Source: Xanthomonas cannabis pv. cannabis
GTDB taxonomy: Bacteria > Pseudomonadota > Gammaproteobacteria > Xanthomonadales > Xanthomonadaceae
DNA: 64,000 nucleotides
Assembly: GCF_000802365.1 (NCBI RefSeq)
Contig: NZ_JSZE01000017.1
Span: 1-64,000 of the forward strand
Direction: 5' to 3'
Position 1 is the stretch's first letter, and every line of letters begins with the position of its first letter. Of this stretch, positions 7,768-16,119 are shown piece by piece. The notes beneath the pieces are model-generated. The model was not told the origin of the DNA. It did not search any database and saw only the letters and a program-made list of their open reading frames with translations. Position numbers and translations under genes: made by a program.

Positions 7768-9561
7768 ATGTGGTTTGCCAAGACACCCAACACCGAGCAA
7801 TGGGGCCGCGCCCTGGACACGCTGCTGCAGGCAGGCGCTCCGCAATGGCCGTCGGTGGTGCCCGAGGGCGTGGCCAGGCGCTTGTCCGAACAGTTGGCCA
7901 CCCTGCAGCGCGAACGCGCGCAGGCGCAGGCAATGGCGCAAGACGCTACACGGGCACTGCAGCATCTGCAGGGGCGCTTTGACCTGGTCGCCGACGGCAC
8001 CACCGATGGCCTGTGGGACATCGGCATCGTGGCCGGTGACCCGGGGCATGCGGACAACCCGGTGTGGTGGTCGCCGCAGATGCGCCGGCTGCTTGGCTTC
8101 ACGTCCGAGCAGGACTTTCCCAATGTGCTCGACAGCTGGGTGCAGCGCCTGCATCCGGACGATCTGCAGCGCACCCTGGACGCCTTTGCGGCACACCTGA
8201 CCGACCGCAGCGGCCGCACGCCCTACGACGTGGAAAACCGCATCCGCCTGAAGTCCGGCGAGTACCGGTGGTTCCGTGCCTTCGGTACGACCGCGCGCGA
8301 TGCAGACGGCACGCCGTTACGCGTTGCCGGCTCCATTACCGACATCACCGAGCGGCGCAAGCGCGACCGCTTTCTGGATATCACCCTGACGCGCTTCGAG
8401 CTGGGCTCGCAGATGCTCAGCGACGGTTTGTGGGACATGAGCGTGATCGCCGGTGATCCGATCAACCCCAGCAACGAATTCTGGTGGTCGCCGCAGTTCC
8501 GTAACCTGCTCGGATTCGAGAATGAGCAGGAGTTTCCCAATGTGCTCGATAGTTGGGCCTCGCGGTTGCATCCGGAAGACAAGGCGCGCTCGCTCAATGC
8601 ATTCGCGGCGCATCTGAACGACCGTAGCGGGCGCACCGGCTTCGATATCGAATACCGCCTGCAGCTGAAGAACGGTCAGTACCGCTGGTTCCGGGCGCGC
8701 GGCCTGACCAAGCGCGCAGCCGACGGCACGCCGCTGCGTGCGGTGGGCGCGTTGATGGATATCCAGTCCGGACGCCAGCTGGGCGAAGTGGCGCAGACCC
8801 TGAGTCAGGCCGCGGGCGAGATCGTGCAGAGCAACGACAACCTGTCCCGCCGCACCGAGCAGCAGGCCGCCGCACTGGAAGAGACGGCCAGCTCGATGGA
8901 GGAGATGACCAGCATCGTGCGCAAGAATGCCGAAGGCGCACGCCAGGCCAACACGCTGGCCAGCGGTGCGGCCAGCACGGCGCAGCAGGGCGGTGAGCTG
9001 GTCAATGGCGTGGTCGCCACGATGACGCAGATCGAGGCGTCATCACGCAAGATCGGCGAGATCATCACCGTCATCGACGGCATCGCCTTCCAGACCAACA
9101 TCCTCGCCCTCAACGCAGCAGTCGAAGCGGCACGGGCAGGAGAGCAGGGCCGCGGGTTTGCCGTGGTGGCCTCGGAAGTGCGCAGCCTGGCGCAACGCTG
9201 CACCAATGCCGCCAAGGAGATCCGCGACCTGATCGCCGACTCCGGCGCAAAGGTGAAGCAGGGCGCCGAACAGGTGGCGGTGGCGGGCCAGACCATGCAG
9301 GAGCTGCTCGCGTCGGTGAGCCGGGTCAACCAGATCATGGGCGACATCGCCAATGCCAGCGCCGAGCAGAGCGCCGGTATCGAGCAGATCAACCAGAGCA
9401 TCATCCAGATGGATACCGCCACCCAGCAGAACGCGTCGCTGGTGGACACCATGGCCGCGTCGGCACGCGCGCTGGAAGACCAGGCCTCGCTGCTGGTGCA
9501 GAGCGTGGCCGACCGTGGGCGCGGCACCGCTGCCAAGCCGGCGCTGGCGCTGGTGGGCTGA
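7768..9561 (+). CDS. Soluble methyl-accepting chemotaxis protein with two PAS domains
   Basis: This 597-residue protein has no membrane segment, so it senses a cytoplasmic cue. After an N-terminal helix, PAS-1 (about 70-195) and PAS-2 (about 196-320) are clear duplicates: both contain [18 protein letters not shown] and YRWFRA. The receptor signalling domain follows (about 330-585), with the conserved hairpin tip [20 protein letters not shown]. It should control CheA through CheW. No C-terminal CheR-binding pentapeptide is present (it ends ALALVG). The PAS ligand, perhaps FAD or haem, is not evident. Confidence 0.92.
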   Translation: MWFAKTPNTEQWGRALDTLLQAGAPQWPSVVPEGVARRLSEQLATLQRERAQAQAMAQDATRALQHLQGRFDLVADGTTDGLWDIGIVAGDPGHADNPVWWSPQMRRLLGFTSEQDFPNVLDSWVQRLHPDDLQRTLDAFAAHLTDRSGRTPYDVENRIRLKSGEYRWFRAFGTTARDADGTPLRVAGSITDITERRKRDRFLDITLTRFELGSQMLSDGLWDMSVIAGDPINPSNEFWWSPQFRNLLGFENEQEFPNVLDSWASRLHPEDKARSLNAFAAHLNDRSGRTGFDIEYRLQLKNGQYRWFRARGLTKRAADGTPLRAVGALMDIQSGRQLGEVAQTLSQAAGEIVQSNDNLSRRTEQQAAALEETASSMEEMTSIVRKNAEGARQANTLASGAASTAQQGGELVNGVVATMTQIEASSRKIGEIITVIDGIAFQTNILALNAAVEAARAGEQGRGFAVVASEVRSLAQRCTNAAKEIRDLIADSGAKVKQGAEQVAVAGQTMQELLASVSRVNQIMGDIANASAEQSAGIEQINQSIIQMDTATQQNASLVDTMAASARALEDQASLLVQSVADRGRGTAAKPALALVG

Positions 9562-9756
9562 TCGGGTGAGCGATTGCGGCGATGTGCGTGCGTTGCGCGC
9601 ATCGTCGCCGGTGTCATCTGCGTGGCACGTCATGGCAAGGCTCGGTCACGCCGTGCCAAGCCTTGTAGTTGTACATGTCGTATCCAATGGCTCTCACGCC
9701 GCCAGCGCGCAGGTCACCGGTGTGGCGTCGCCACCGTCTGTCCGCGACGCTTGGCG

Positions 9757-10443
9757 TTAATACCATCCCAGATACAAGGTGGCGATTCCCCAGGTGTCGA
9801 TGAGTCCATGCGCCACTACCAGCGCATAGAGGTTGCGCCCGGAGCGCAGATAGACAACGCCCAGCAGCGTGCCGACGATTCCTGTCAGCAGCACGCCGGA
9901 GATGCCTTGCGCGGCGTGCATCAGGCCAAACACCACGCCTGCGGCCAGCGCCGCAAGCAGCCGCCCGCCGCGATGGCGGCCCAGCATCTGATCGAGCTGG
10001 TGCAGCAGGAACGCGCGAAAGACCAGTTCTTCGCCCACTGCGGCACTGAGCCAGGCGCCACCAGCCAGCTGGATGGCCGCCGCCATGTTGCCGCGAAGCG
10101 CGCCGTAGGCGCTGTAGTCGGTCCGGGTTGCGGTCAACGTGTCGATGAGTGGCTGCACCACCGGATTGATCAGTCCGATGACCAACGCCACCAGCAACAG
10201 TGTCCAACCCAGCACGGCGCGAAACGCGGTTGGCGCCAGTCCGCACGCACGCGCCGAGCGCGTTTCGACCCAGACCAGCGCAAGACCAGCGACACCGACC
10301 AGAGGCATCCGCCACGGAAACGGCAGCCAAGGCACGTGCGCCAGGAACAGGATGGCCGCAACCATGACAAGCCGCGAAAGAGGATGCCGCAGCACGGCAA
10401 GGCCCGGTTGCACGGCAGGATGTGATGGATCTGGATGATGCAT
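9757..10443 (-). CDS. CPBP-family intramembrane metalloprotease
   Basis: A 228-residue membrane protein with the three CPBP (Rce1-like) motifs: EE138-139 with Arg143 in GEELVFRAFLL, FGLMHA, and VVAHGLIDTWG. The motif residues bind zinc within the membrane. Hydrophobic segments lie at about 22-40, 46-60, 76-95, 125-150, 162-180 and 190-215. Bacterial members process peptides or act in bacteriocin immunity, but most have no known substrate. ATG 10443 was chosen; an in-frame ATG at 10470 is possible. The gene stands alone. Confidence 0.87.
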   Translation of the reverse strand: MHHPDPSHPAVQPGLAVLRHPLSRLVMVAAILFLAHVPWLPFPWRMPLVGVAGLALVWVETRSARACGLAPTAFRAVLGWTLLLVALVIGLINPVVQPLIDTLTATRTDYSAYGALRGNMAAAIQLAGGAWLSAAVGEELVFRAFLLHQLDQMLGRHRGGRLLAALAAGVVFGLMHAAQGISGVLLTGIVGTLLGVVYLRSGRNLYALVVAHGLIDTWGIATLYLGWY

Positions 10444-10849
10444 GCCTGATGACACGTTGAACGGTGTCATCGACGTTAGCGGCGACACGGCGTGCGCGTC
10501 GCATGCCAGAAGTGATGGTCGTGTCGCTGGCCCCTCAGCGCGGTTGCCTCGCCCGACGCATTGACCGGCAAAGGTCAGTGCATCGAGAAGTTGGCATCGC
10601 GGATGGACGTTGCACGGCCGCTGTCTGACCAGGGCGGCGCTTGCAGACCAGGCGCCTGGAGATGCGCCGGGCGATGCGAAAAACTGACCGTCACCATTGG
10701 ATTGCCCGAAGTCCTGCAGCGATGAACAGCCGCAAGCAGCACATCGGACCCGCGCCTCGCTCCACTGGTTCAATGGTCAGCAACATCATGTGATCGAGTC
10801 GGGCCGCACCGGTCGCGGCCCGGTCGAGGCCCATACACGCGCGCCGGCC
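10444..10849. other. Gene-free stretch upstream of the CPBP gene
   Basis: Nothing beyond the presumed CPBP promoter was seen. It ends at the stop codon of a broken chemoreceptor tail. Confidence 0.5.
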
Positions 10850-11135
10850 CTAAAACTCCTGCCAGTTGCCGCCATCGGATGCAGCCACCGCCACGTGCGT
10901 CTGTTTGGTCGCGTGTCGGTTGGAGGTGACGGGGGCAGTCGTTTTTGCCTTGCGGCTGCCGGCCTTGCGCGCCGGTGCGACCGCCGCCAGTACGCGCGCT
11001 GGCCTGGTCACGCCGCCATCGACCTTGAACACTGCAACGGCCTCGGTCAGCTGCACGGACTGCTCCTCCATCGCGCGGGCAGCGGCGGTGGCTTCTTCCA
11101 CCAGCGCAGCGTTCTGCTGCGTGGTTTCGTCCAGG
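10850..11135 (-). pseudogene. C-terminal remnant of a chemoreceptor (MCP) gene
   Basis: The minus strand encodes the end of an [31 protein letters not shown], then a basic Ala/Lys-rich linker, ending in NWQEF. NWQEF matches the C-terminal pentapeptide that tethers the methyltransferase CheR to major receptors (NWETF in Escherichia coli Tsr and Tar). Upstream of about 11135 the receptor sequence stops, and no start, membrane part or signalling hairpin remains. The fragment's exact upper border is approximate. Confidence 0.75.
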
Positions 11136-11158
11136 CGATTGTTTTGCCAAACCCGCCA

Positions 11159-11280
11159 GTGCGGGCCGTGGCATCCGTCGGCCAAGCCCATCGTGCCATG
11201 TCGATGGAGGAGGTGGATCGCTTGCTGATTTCTTCGAGCGCACACAATGCGCTGGCCGCCATTACTGGCGTAAAGGGCTC
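11159..11280 (+). pseudogene. N-terminal fragment of a BLUF blue-light sensor domain
   Basis: Reading from GTG 11159, the peptide RAVASVGQAHRAMSMEEVDRL, LISSSAHNALAAITGV matches the start of BLUF domains (first strand, helix 1 with N-ITG). The domain then loses similarity (KGSGRSCGQ), so the second half with the flavin-binding Gln/Trp region is absent. The key Tyr near the start of BLUF appears replaced by Ser. It abuts the MCP remnant on the opposite strand, which suggests a deletion joined the two. Recognition is by eye. Confidence 0.55.
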
Positions 11281-11342
11281 AGGCCGCTCCTGTGGACAGG
11301 TGCACTCCCGGCGCTTGGTCGCAGCCCGCCGTTGTCGGAGCG

Positions 11343-11597
11343 TCAGGCCAGGCTGACGTTCGACAGGGTCACCAGGCCCGTATTCGACACCTGGCACAAG
11401 GCCATCGACTGCCGGGCATAGTCATAGGCCGTGTCGCGGTCCGCAAACGCAGCACCGGGCAGGCAATGGCGACGCAGGGTAATGCCGCCGGGCCGGGACA
11501 CCAGAAGCTCCGGCACGAACTTTCCATGCAGTGGGCAGACGTGGGCGGTGAGCAGATACTCGCCTACGTCCCGGACAGTCGGGGTATCCAAAAGCAA
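11343..11597 (-). CDS. Small conserved-looking hypothetical protein
   Basis: An 84-residue frame starting at TTG 11597, with AAGAGGG just upstream. The composition looks protein-like (GEYLLTAHVCPLHGKFVPEL, then AFADRDTAYDYARQSMALCQV). It has one Cys-containing strand-rich half and a C-terminal helix, but no domain that I recognise. A much longer minus-strand frame overlaps it but looks random. It lies downstream of the GAF/GGDEF gene on the same strand, 204 bases away. Confidence 0.45.
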   Translation of the reverse strand: MLLDTPTVRDVGEYLLTAHVCPLHGKFVPELLVSRPGGITLRRHCLPGAAFADRDTAYDYARQSMALCQVSNTGLVTLSNVSLA

Positions 11598-11801
11598 GCC
11601 CTCTTGAAGACAGCGGCCGCTGCTGACCGTGCAGCAGCGTCAGCGGATGAGCGCCCGGTAGCGAGCGCGACAAGGCCGCAGTATCGAAGGGAGGGGATGA
11701 AGGTTCTGTCGGCGTGGGTGAGCCCGCTTGCAGGGGGCGCCTATCGATCCACGTTGGGCGCTCGACATCGCAGTGCCTGGCGCATGCTGAAACGTTGCGC
11801 G

Positions 11802-12752
11802 TCAGTTGACCGGCGCCATGGCTGGCGCGTCGCTGACCGGGCTGGATGGCCGCAGTGGCCCGACCTTGATGAGGTGGTCGATGTTGTTGAGCTGCCCCAT
11901 CTCCTTGAACCAGCTTGCTCCCCACTTGGCGTTCAGGCCCTTGGAGCGTAGCGACGACTGGATGCGTCGTGCCACCGAGAGCAGGCCGGATTCGCTGCTG
12001 CCCGGCAGGAACAGCGCGAACTCCCCATGCGCCAGCCGCGCCAGACTGTCCTGCGGCCGGGTGGCCTGTTTCAGCACGCCGATGGCCGCCATGACATCCT
12101 GCTCGGAGCCGAGCGGGTTTCCCGAGCTGCTGGTATCCAGATCGAACAACAGCACGCCGCCCTGTTCGGTGCGATGGCGGTGATCCGCCGCTGCCTGAAG
12201 CAGCTCTCGGAAGGCACCGAGATCGTAGAGGCCGGCCAGCGTCTGTGTGTCGTCCACGGCCGCCGCATCTGCCGTGGGCTGCGGTAGCGCTCCGAGGTGC
12301 TGGGCCCAGGAGCCGGCCAGGACGCGCCCGAAGGTCTCCACCAGCGGCAGGAGATGCTCGACCTTTCCCTCCACGACGCGGTCGTCCAGGCCGCACAACA
12401 TGCCCTCCACCCTGCCGGGGATGCGGATGGGAACGCCCAGGTAACTTGCAATGCCGAGTCTGCTGGCCACCGGCGACTGCGCCAGGTGCTCGAACTTCTG
12501 CAGATCCGGTGCGAACTGCGGCCCGCCCATGACCATCATGCTGCGGCAGACTGATTCGGGCCAACTCAAGAACTGGTCCACCGCCAGGCCGAAGGACGCG
12601 TCCGTGCAGGCCCGGATGATCCAATGGTCGTTCTTGATTTCTGCAAGCACCCAGGTTTTCAGCGGTGTCAGCTCCGCAAGGCGCTGCAGCAGTTCCCCGG
12701 CAGTGTCGTCCAGGCCAGCGAAGGGCACCTGGGTTGTGAGTTCGTTGGCCAT
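11802..12752 (-). CDS. GAF-domain protein with degenerate GGDEF domain
   Basis: The start at 12752 has GGAG 10 bases upstream; the product has 316 residues. An N-terminal GAF domain (about 10-150, including FLSWPESVCRSMM and SYLGVPIRIPGRVEGMLCGL) is followed by a diguanylate-cyclase-like domain (about 170-295). Where active cyclases have GGDEF, this one reads AHGEFALFLPG, so metal and GTP binding are probably lost. It may be a c-di-GMP-related effector or simply a GAF signal protein. It appears monocistronic. Confidence 0.8.
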   Translation of the reverse strand: MANELTTQVPFAGLDDTAGELLQRLAELTPLKTWVLAEIKNDHWIIRACTDASFGLAVDQFLSWPESVCRSMMVMGGPQFAPDLQKFEHLAQSPVASRLGIASYLGVPIRIPGRVEGMLCGLDDRVVEGKVEHLLPLVETFGRVLAGSWAQHLGALPQPTADAAAVDDTQTLAGLYDLGAFRELLQAAADHRHRTEQGGVLLFDLDTSSSGNPLGSEQDVMAAIGVLKQATRPQDSLARLAHGEFALFLPGSSESGLLSVARRIQSSLRSKGLNAKWGASWFKEMGQLNNIDHLIKVGPLRPSSPVSDAPAMAPVN

Positions 12753-12910
12753 GCAGGCTTGCTCCATTGATTCAACCCATAGCGGCAGGATCGATCGGAG
12801 CTATAGCGGATGCACCCTCGACTTTATGAACCGAGCAGGCGTCAGTGCGCGGGAAGTGCGCGCATGCCCGATCGCTGGCGTCGTCGTCGTGTGCACCATG
12901 CGCTGCGCAT

Positions 12911-13525
12911 TCACAGCGGGCGCATGAGCAGGGCAACGCTCAGGCCGATCATGAACACGGCGATCCCTGCATCGAGGACGCGCCAGGCCGGTGGGGCGCG
13001 GAAGACCGGCCTCAGCAACCTTGCACCGAAGCCGAGTGCGGTGAACCAGGTCACGCTCGCCAGGCAGGCGCCCACCGCGAAGAACCAGCGGTGCTGGCCG
13101 GCATAACCGGTGGAAATGCTGCCCAGCAGCACCATCGTGTCCAAGTAGACGTGTGGATTCAAAAACGTAAACGCCGCGCAGGTGAGCAGCACGCGATACG
13201 GGCCGGCTTGCGCTTCGGGTGCTTCGGACAGGCCGCCCGATCCGCGCCAGGCACGCCTGGCGGCGAGTACGCCATAGGCCGCCAGGAAACAGGCGCCGCC
13301 CACCCGCAGCACCTCTAGCAACCCGCCATAGCGGTGGACCAGTGCACCGATGCCGGCAACGCCAAGCACGATCAGCAGGATGTCGCCCAGGGCACAGACG
13401 GCCACCACGCGTGCAACGTACTGCTGCTTCAACCCCTGTCGCAGGACGAAGGCGTTCTGGGCGCCGATCGCGATGATCAGGCCGGCGCCGGCGAGGAAGC
13501 CGGCCAGCAGGGCAGTGATGGACAT
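12911..13525 (-). CDS. argO: LysE/ArgO-family amino acid exporter
   Basis: A 204-residue inner-membrane protein with six hydrophobic segments and the family signature GAQNAFVLRQGL at about 21-32. The later FLNPHVYLDTMVLLG is also typical. The family exports basic amino acids such as arginine and lysine. It is divergent from an ArgP-like LysR regulator, the same arrangement seen for LysE/LysG in Corynebacterium, which supports the assignment. ATG 13525 was chosen because it starts just before the first membrane segment. Confidence 0.88.
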   Translation of the reverse strand: MSITALLAGFLAGAGLIIAIGAQNAFVLRQGLKQQYVARVVAVCALGDILLIVLGVAGIGALVHRYGGLLEVLRVGGACFLAAYGVLAARRAWRGSGGLSEAPEAQAGPYRVLLTCAAFTFLNPHVYLDTMVLLGSISTGYAGQHRWFFAVGACLASVTWFTALGFGARLLRPVFRAPPAWRVLDAGIAVFMIGLSVALLMRPL

Positions 13526-13573
13526 GTGGGGCACCGGTCTCAATGACAGGTGCCAGCATTGGCGCAGGCCGCG

Positions 13574-13625
13574 CATTAGACAAACGATCCATTCTTCTAC
13601 AGCATTAGCGCTCCTAATGGAGCGC
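13574..13625. promoter_or_regulatory. Probable ArgP operator/promoter between argO and argP
   Basis: CATTAG occurs twice (13574-13579 and 13603-13608), and CATTA-N7-TAATG forms an inverted repeat at 13603-13619. A GCGCTCC-TAAT-GGAGCGC palindrome (13608-13625) overlaps the second. LysR-type regulators bind such AT-containing dyads in divergent intergenic regions. Function is inferred. Confidence 0.5.
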
Positions 13626-13629
13626 CACG

Positions 13630-14553
13630 ATGATTCTCATGCATCCACAGCTTGCGGCCTTTTCGGCGGTTCTGGATGAGGGCAGTTTCGAGGCGGCGGC
13701 GCGTTACCTGTCCATTACCCAGTCGGCGGTTTCGCAGCGGATCAAGGCGCTCGAAGACCGGCTGGGCCAGATCTTGATCGTACGAGACGCGCCTTGCCGC
13801 CCCACTGCGGCGGGCGAGCAGTTGTTGCGCCGCGTGCGCCCATTGCAGGCGCTGGAGTCCGAAGTCGATGACGTGTTTGCGCGCTCGGAGAAACGTCGTG
13901 GCACCCAATCCATTGCAATCGCGGTCAATGGCGATTCGCTCGTCACCTGGGTGATCCCGGCCATTGCGGGGCTGCACGCCGCGCATGGCTATCTGCTGGA
14001 TGTGCGGGTGGATGATCAGGACCACACGCTGCGCCTGCTGCGCGACGGCACGGTGCTCGGCGCGGTGACATCCGAGCCTCGCCCCATCCAGGGCTGCAAC
14101 GTGCATGCGCTGGGCGTGATGCGGTACGTGGCGATCGCTTCGCCGGCATTTGCAGGCCGACACTTCGCTGACGGCGTGTCGGCCGCGTCGCTGGCGCGGG
14201 CGCCATTGCTGGCCTTCAACCGCAAGGACGACCTGCAGGCACGATTCATCCGGCATGTCACACGTGCCAGGGTGCAGCCACCGGTTCATTACCTGCCCAC
14301 GTCCACCGGCTTCGTCCGCGCCGCTGCCAGCGGGATGGGCTGGTGTCTTGCGCCGGATGCACTGGCATCACCCTCCGTGGATGCCGGGGATGTGGTGTTG
14401 ATCTCGCCCACGCTTCATATCGATGTGCCGCTGTACTGGCAGTATTCGGCGGTCAGGTCCAGCACGCTCCAGCACATCACCAGCGCCATCCGCGACGCCG
14501 CCGCCACGGTGATGCATTCGAAAAAGGCACGCAGTTCCACCGTGCGCCGTTGA
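13630..14553 (+). CDS. argP: ArgP/IciA-type LysR transcriptional regulator
   Basis: A 307-residue LysR-type regulator. The winged helix-turn-helix is at about 5-65 (HPQLAAFSAVLDEGSFEAAA, then LSITQSAVSQRIKALEDRLG). The LysR substrate domain spans about 95-290. The N-terminal sequence is of the ArgP (IciA) type, which senses arginine or lysine and activates argO. The divergent position relative to argO strongly supports this role. An in-frame ATG at 13639 is an equally plausible start. The C-terminus is Arg/Lys/Ser-rich. Confidence 0.88.
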   Translation: MILMHPQLAAFSAVLDEGSFEAAARYLSITQSAVSQRIKALEDRLGQILIVRDAPCRPTAAGEQLLRRVRPLQALESEVDDVFARSEKRRGTQSIAIAVNGDSLVTWVIPAIAGLHAAHGYLLDVRVDDQDHTLRLLRDGTVLGAVTSEPRPIQGCNVHALGVMRYVAIASPAFAGRHFADGVSAASLARAPLLAFNRKDDLQARFIRHVTRARVQPPVHYLPTSTGFVRAAASGMGWCLAPDALASPSVDAGDVVLISPTLHIDVPLYWQYSAVRSSTLQHITSAIRDAAATVMHSKKARSSTVRR

Positions 14554-14866
14554 GCCATCCTTCCGGACGATACCCACATGCACGCTCTGCGCATCAGCAC
14601 GACACTGCCGATATCGGCATGGATGTCGTGCATGGCGACCTCGCCGTCCACACGCCTGCGTCATGAGGCCGGTGCCGGTGTGCAGTCGCACTGCAGCGTT
14701 TGCCGGTGCGTGGTGGTGACCCCGCGTGCGCGACTGCGGCGATGATTACGTCCAGAAGTCATGGTGCCGCCCAGCACACGTGGCGCGCGGATGGCTGCGG
14801 CAAAGTGGTCGTGCGTCAGCGCATGGCGACGCAGGGTACGCAACGACCACCACCAGGAGAGCACGG
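14554..14866. other. Gene-free stretch
   Basis: No gene, hairpin or repeat of note was seen. It contains the promoter region of the following membrane-protein gene, including AGGAGA at about 14856. Confidence 0.45.
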
Positions 14867-15436
14867 ATGGCACAGCGGGACAGATCTTGGTGGCGTTGGG
14901 GGATGCCGTTGCTGGGTATGCTGGTCGCCATCGCGCAACTGGCGTGGGAGTACAGCCACGGCGGCGTGCGTAGCCATCACCTGCTGAACCGCGCAGACCT
15001 GCCTGCCATCTCCAACTGGTGGGGGCTGCTCAGCTTGCCGCTGGTGGGCTGGCTTGCCGTCAGCGTGGTGGCAGGCCGGGCCGCTGGCGATGGTGCGGTG
15101 TTCCGTAACGCGGTGGCAGGCGCGGTCGGCGCGTGGGCGGCTGGCGGGTCGCTATCGGTCGCCTTCGTGCTCGGCAACGAATCGGTCGCGTTCGGTGTGC
15201 TGGTGACGCTGCTGCTGTGCGCAGTGGTGGTCCGCGCGTACCGTGCCGAATATCTGTTCGGCTTCGTGTTGGGCATGACCTTCGTGTTTGGCGCGGTGCT
15301 GCCCTGCATCGTCTTTGTGGCGATCGCCAGCGTCTCTGCAACTGCCCATTTTGCACTGTGGCCGGCGCTGCGGCGGCTGATGGGTAAGACGCGCCGGCGT
15401 CAACCGCAGGTCCAGGGCGGCGCCATGCGCGACTGA
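14867..15436 (+). CDS. Hypothetical polytopic membrane protein
   Basis: A 189-residue protein with a good ribosome-binding site (AGGAGA). Five or six hydrophobic segments are visible: about 12-26 (GMPLLGMLVAIAQLAWEY), 48-66, 80-97, 102-122, 128-146 and 150-165. The C-terminus is basic (GKTRRRQPQ). No family was recognised. It stands alone before a broken CheB-like gene. Confidence 0.65.
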   Translation: MAQRDRSWWRWGMPLLGMLVAIAQLAWEYSHGGVRSHHLLNRADLPAISNWWGLLSLPLVGWLAVSVVAGRAAGDGAVFRNAVAGAVGAWAAGGSLSVAFVLGNESVAFGVLVTLLLCAVVVRAYRAEYLFGFVLGMTFVFGAVLPCIVFVAIASVSATAHFALWPALRRLMGKTRRRQPQVQGGAMRD

Positions 15437-15539
15437 TCACGGCCCGACCGATCGTCGCCGTCGCCGTGCCAGGCCTACCGGTTGAAGGGGGAACGTGCAG
15501 CGGCTGTGCCGTTGGTGCTGCCGTGCAGGACTGCACCCG

Positions 15540-16080
15540 CACCGGTGCCTTCGATCCGCGCGTATGTCCGGGCCATCCCGGGTGATCGCATCGCCAGCGG
15601 ACTACGCCTGCGCGGGCTGCTGCCTGTCCGGACCAGGCTGCCCGCGCCGATCCTGGTCGTCATGCATCTGTCTGCGCGCGGCGATGGCATGGGCAGCATG
15701 GTGCGTCGCGTCGCGCCGCAGTTCACCGTACACGTGGCTGAAGACGGACAGGTGCTGCTACCAGGGCACATCTATGTGGCGGTGCCGGATCGGTATTTGA
15801 TGCTCAACGGTGAGCGCCTCGCCCTGGGCGTAGGGCCGCGCGAGAACATGTCGCGTCCGGCCATCGATGCGTTGTTCCGGTCGGCCGCACTCGCGTTTGG
15901 CCCGCGCGTGGTGGGGGTGTTGCTGTCCGGCATGCTGGGCGCCGGCGCCGCCGGGCTGGAGGCGATCCAGGCCTGCGGTGGTGCGGTGGCAACAGCTGTC
16001 ACTATTGCGGCGCACGGATGCCCTGCGTGGCATCCCCTCAGGTCAGCCGGGCTCGTGCACACTAGTGCAGCAACTGGCGT
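15540..16080 (+). pseudogene. Frameshifted CheB-type methylesterase domain
   Basis: The middle of a CheB esterase is clear in one frame: ILVVMHLSARGDG with the catalytic His, VHVAEDGQVLLPGHIYVAVPDRYL, RPAIDALFRSAALAFGPRVVG, and VLLSGMLGAGAAGLEAI. The start (VIASPAD, in place of VIGASAGG) and the end (DALRGIPSGQPGS, in place of DALYPGMPRSA) are in other frames, implying at least two frameshifts. The catalytic Ser and Asp motifs also look lost. The body frame stays open to 16273, overlapping the next gene, but that extension is not family-like. Confidence 0.65.
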
Positions 16081-16119
16081 CGGCACGGCCGATGCGCTGA
16101 TCTGGCGAACACTCCTGGC

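Noticed and set aside
9757-10770. Extended N-terminus of the CPBP protease beginning near 10773
   Set aside because: The upstream 110 residues are not hydrophobic and not family-like; ATG 10443 gives normal length.
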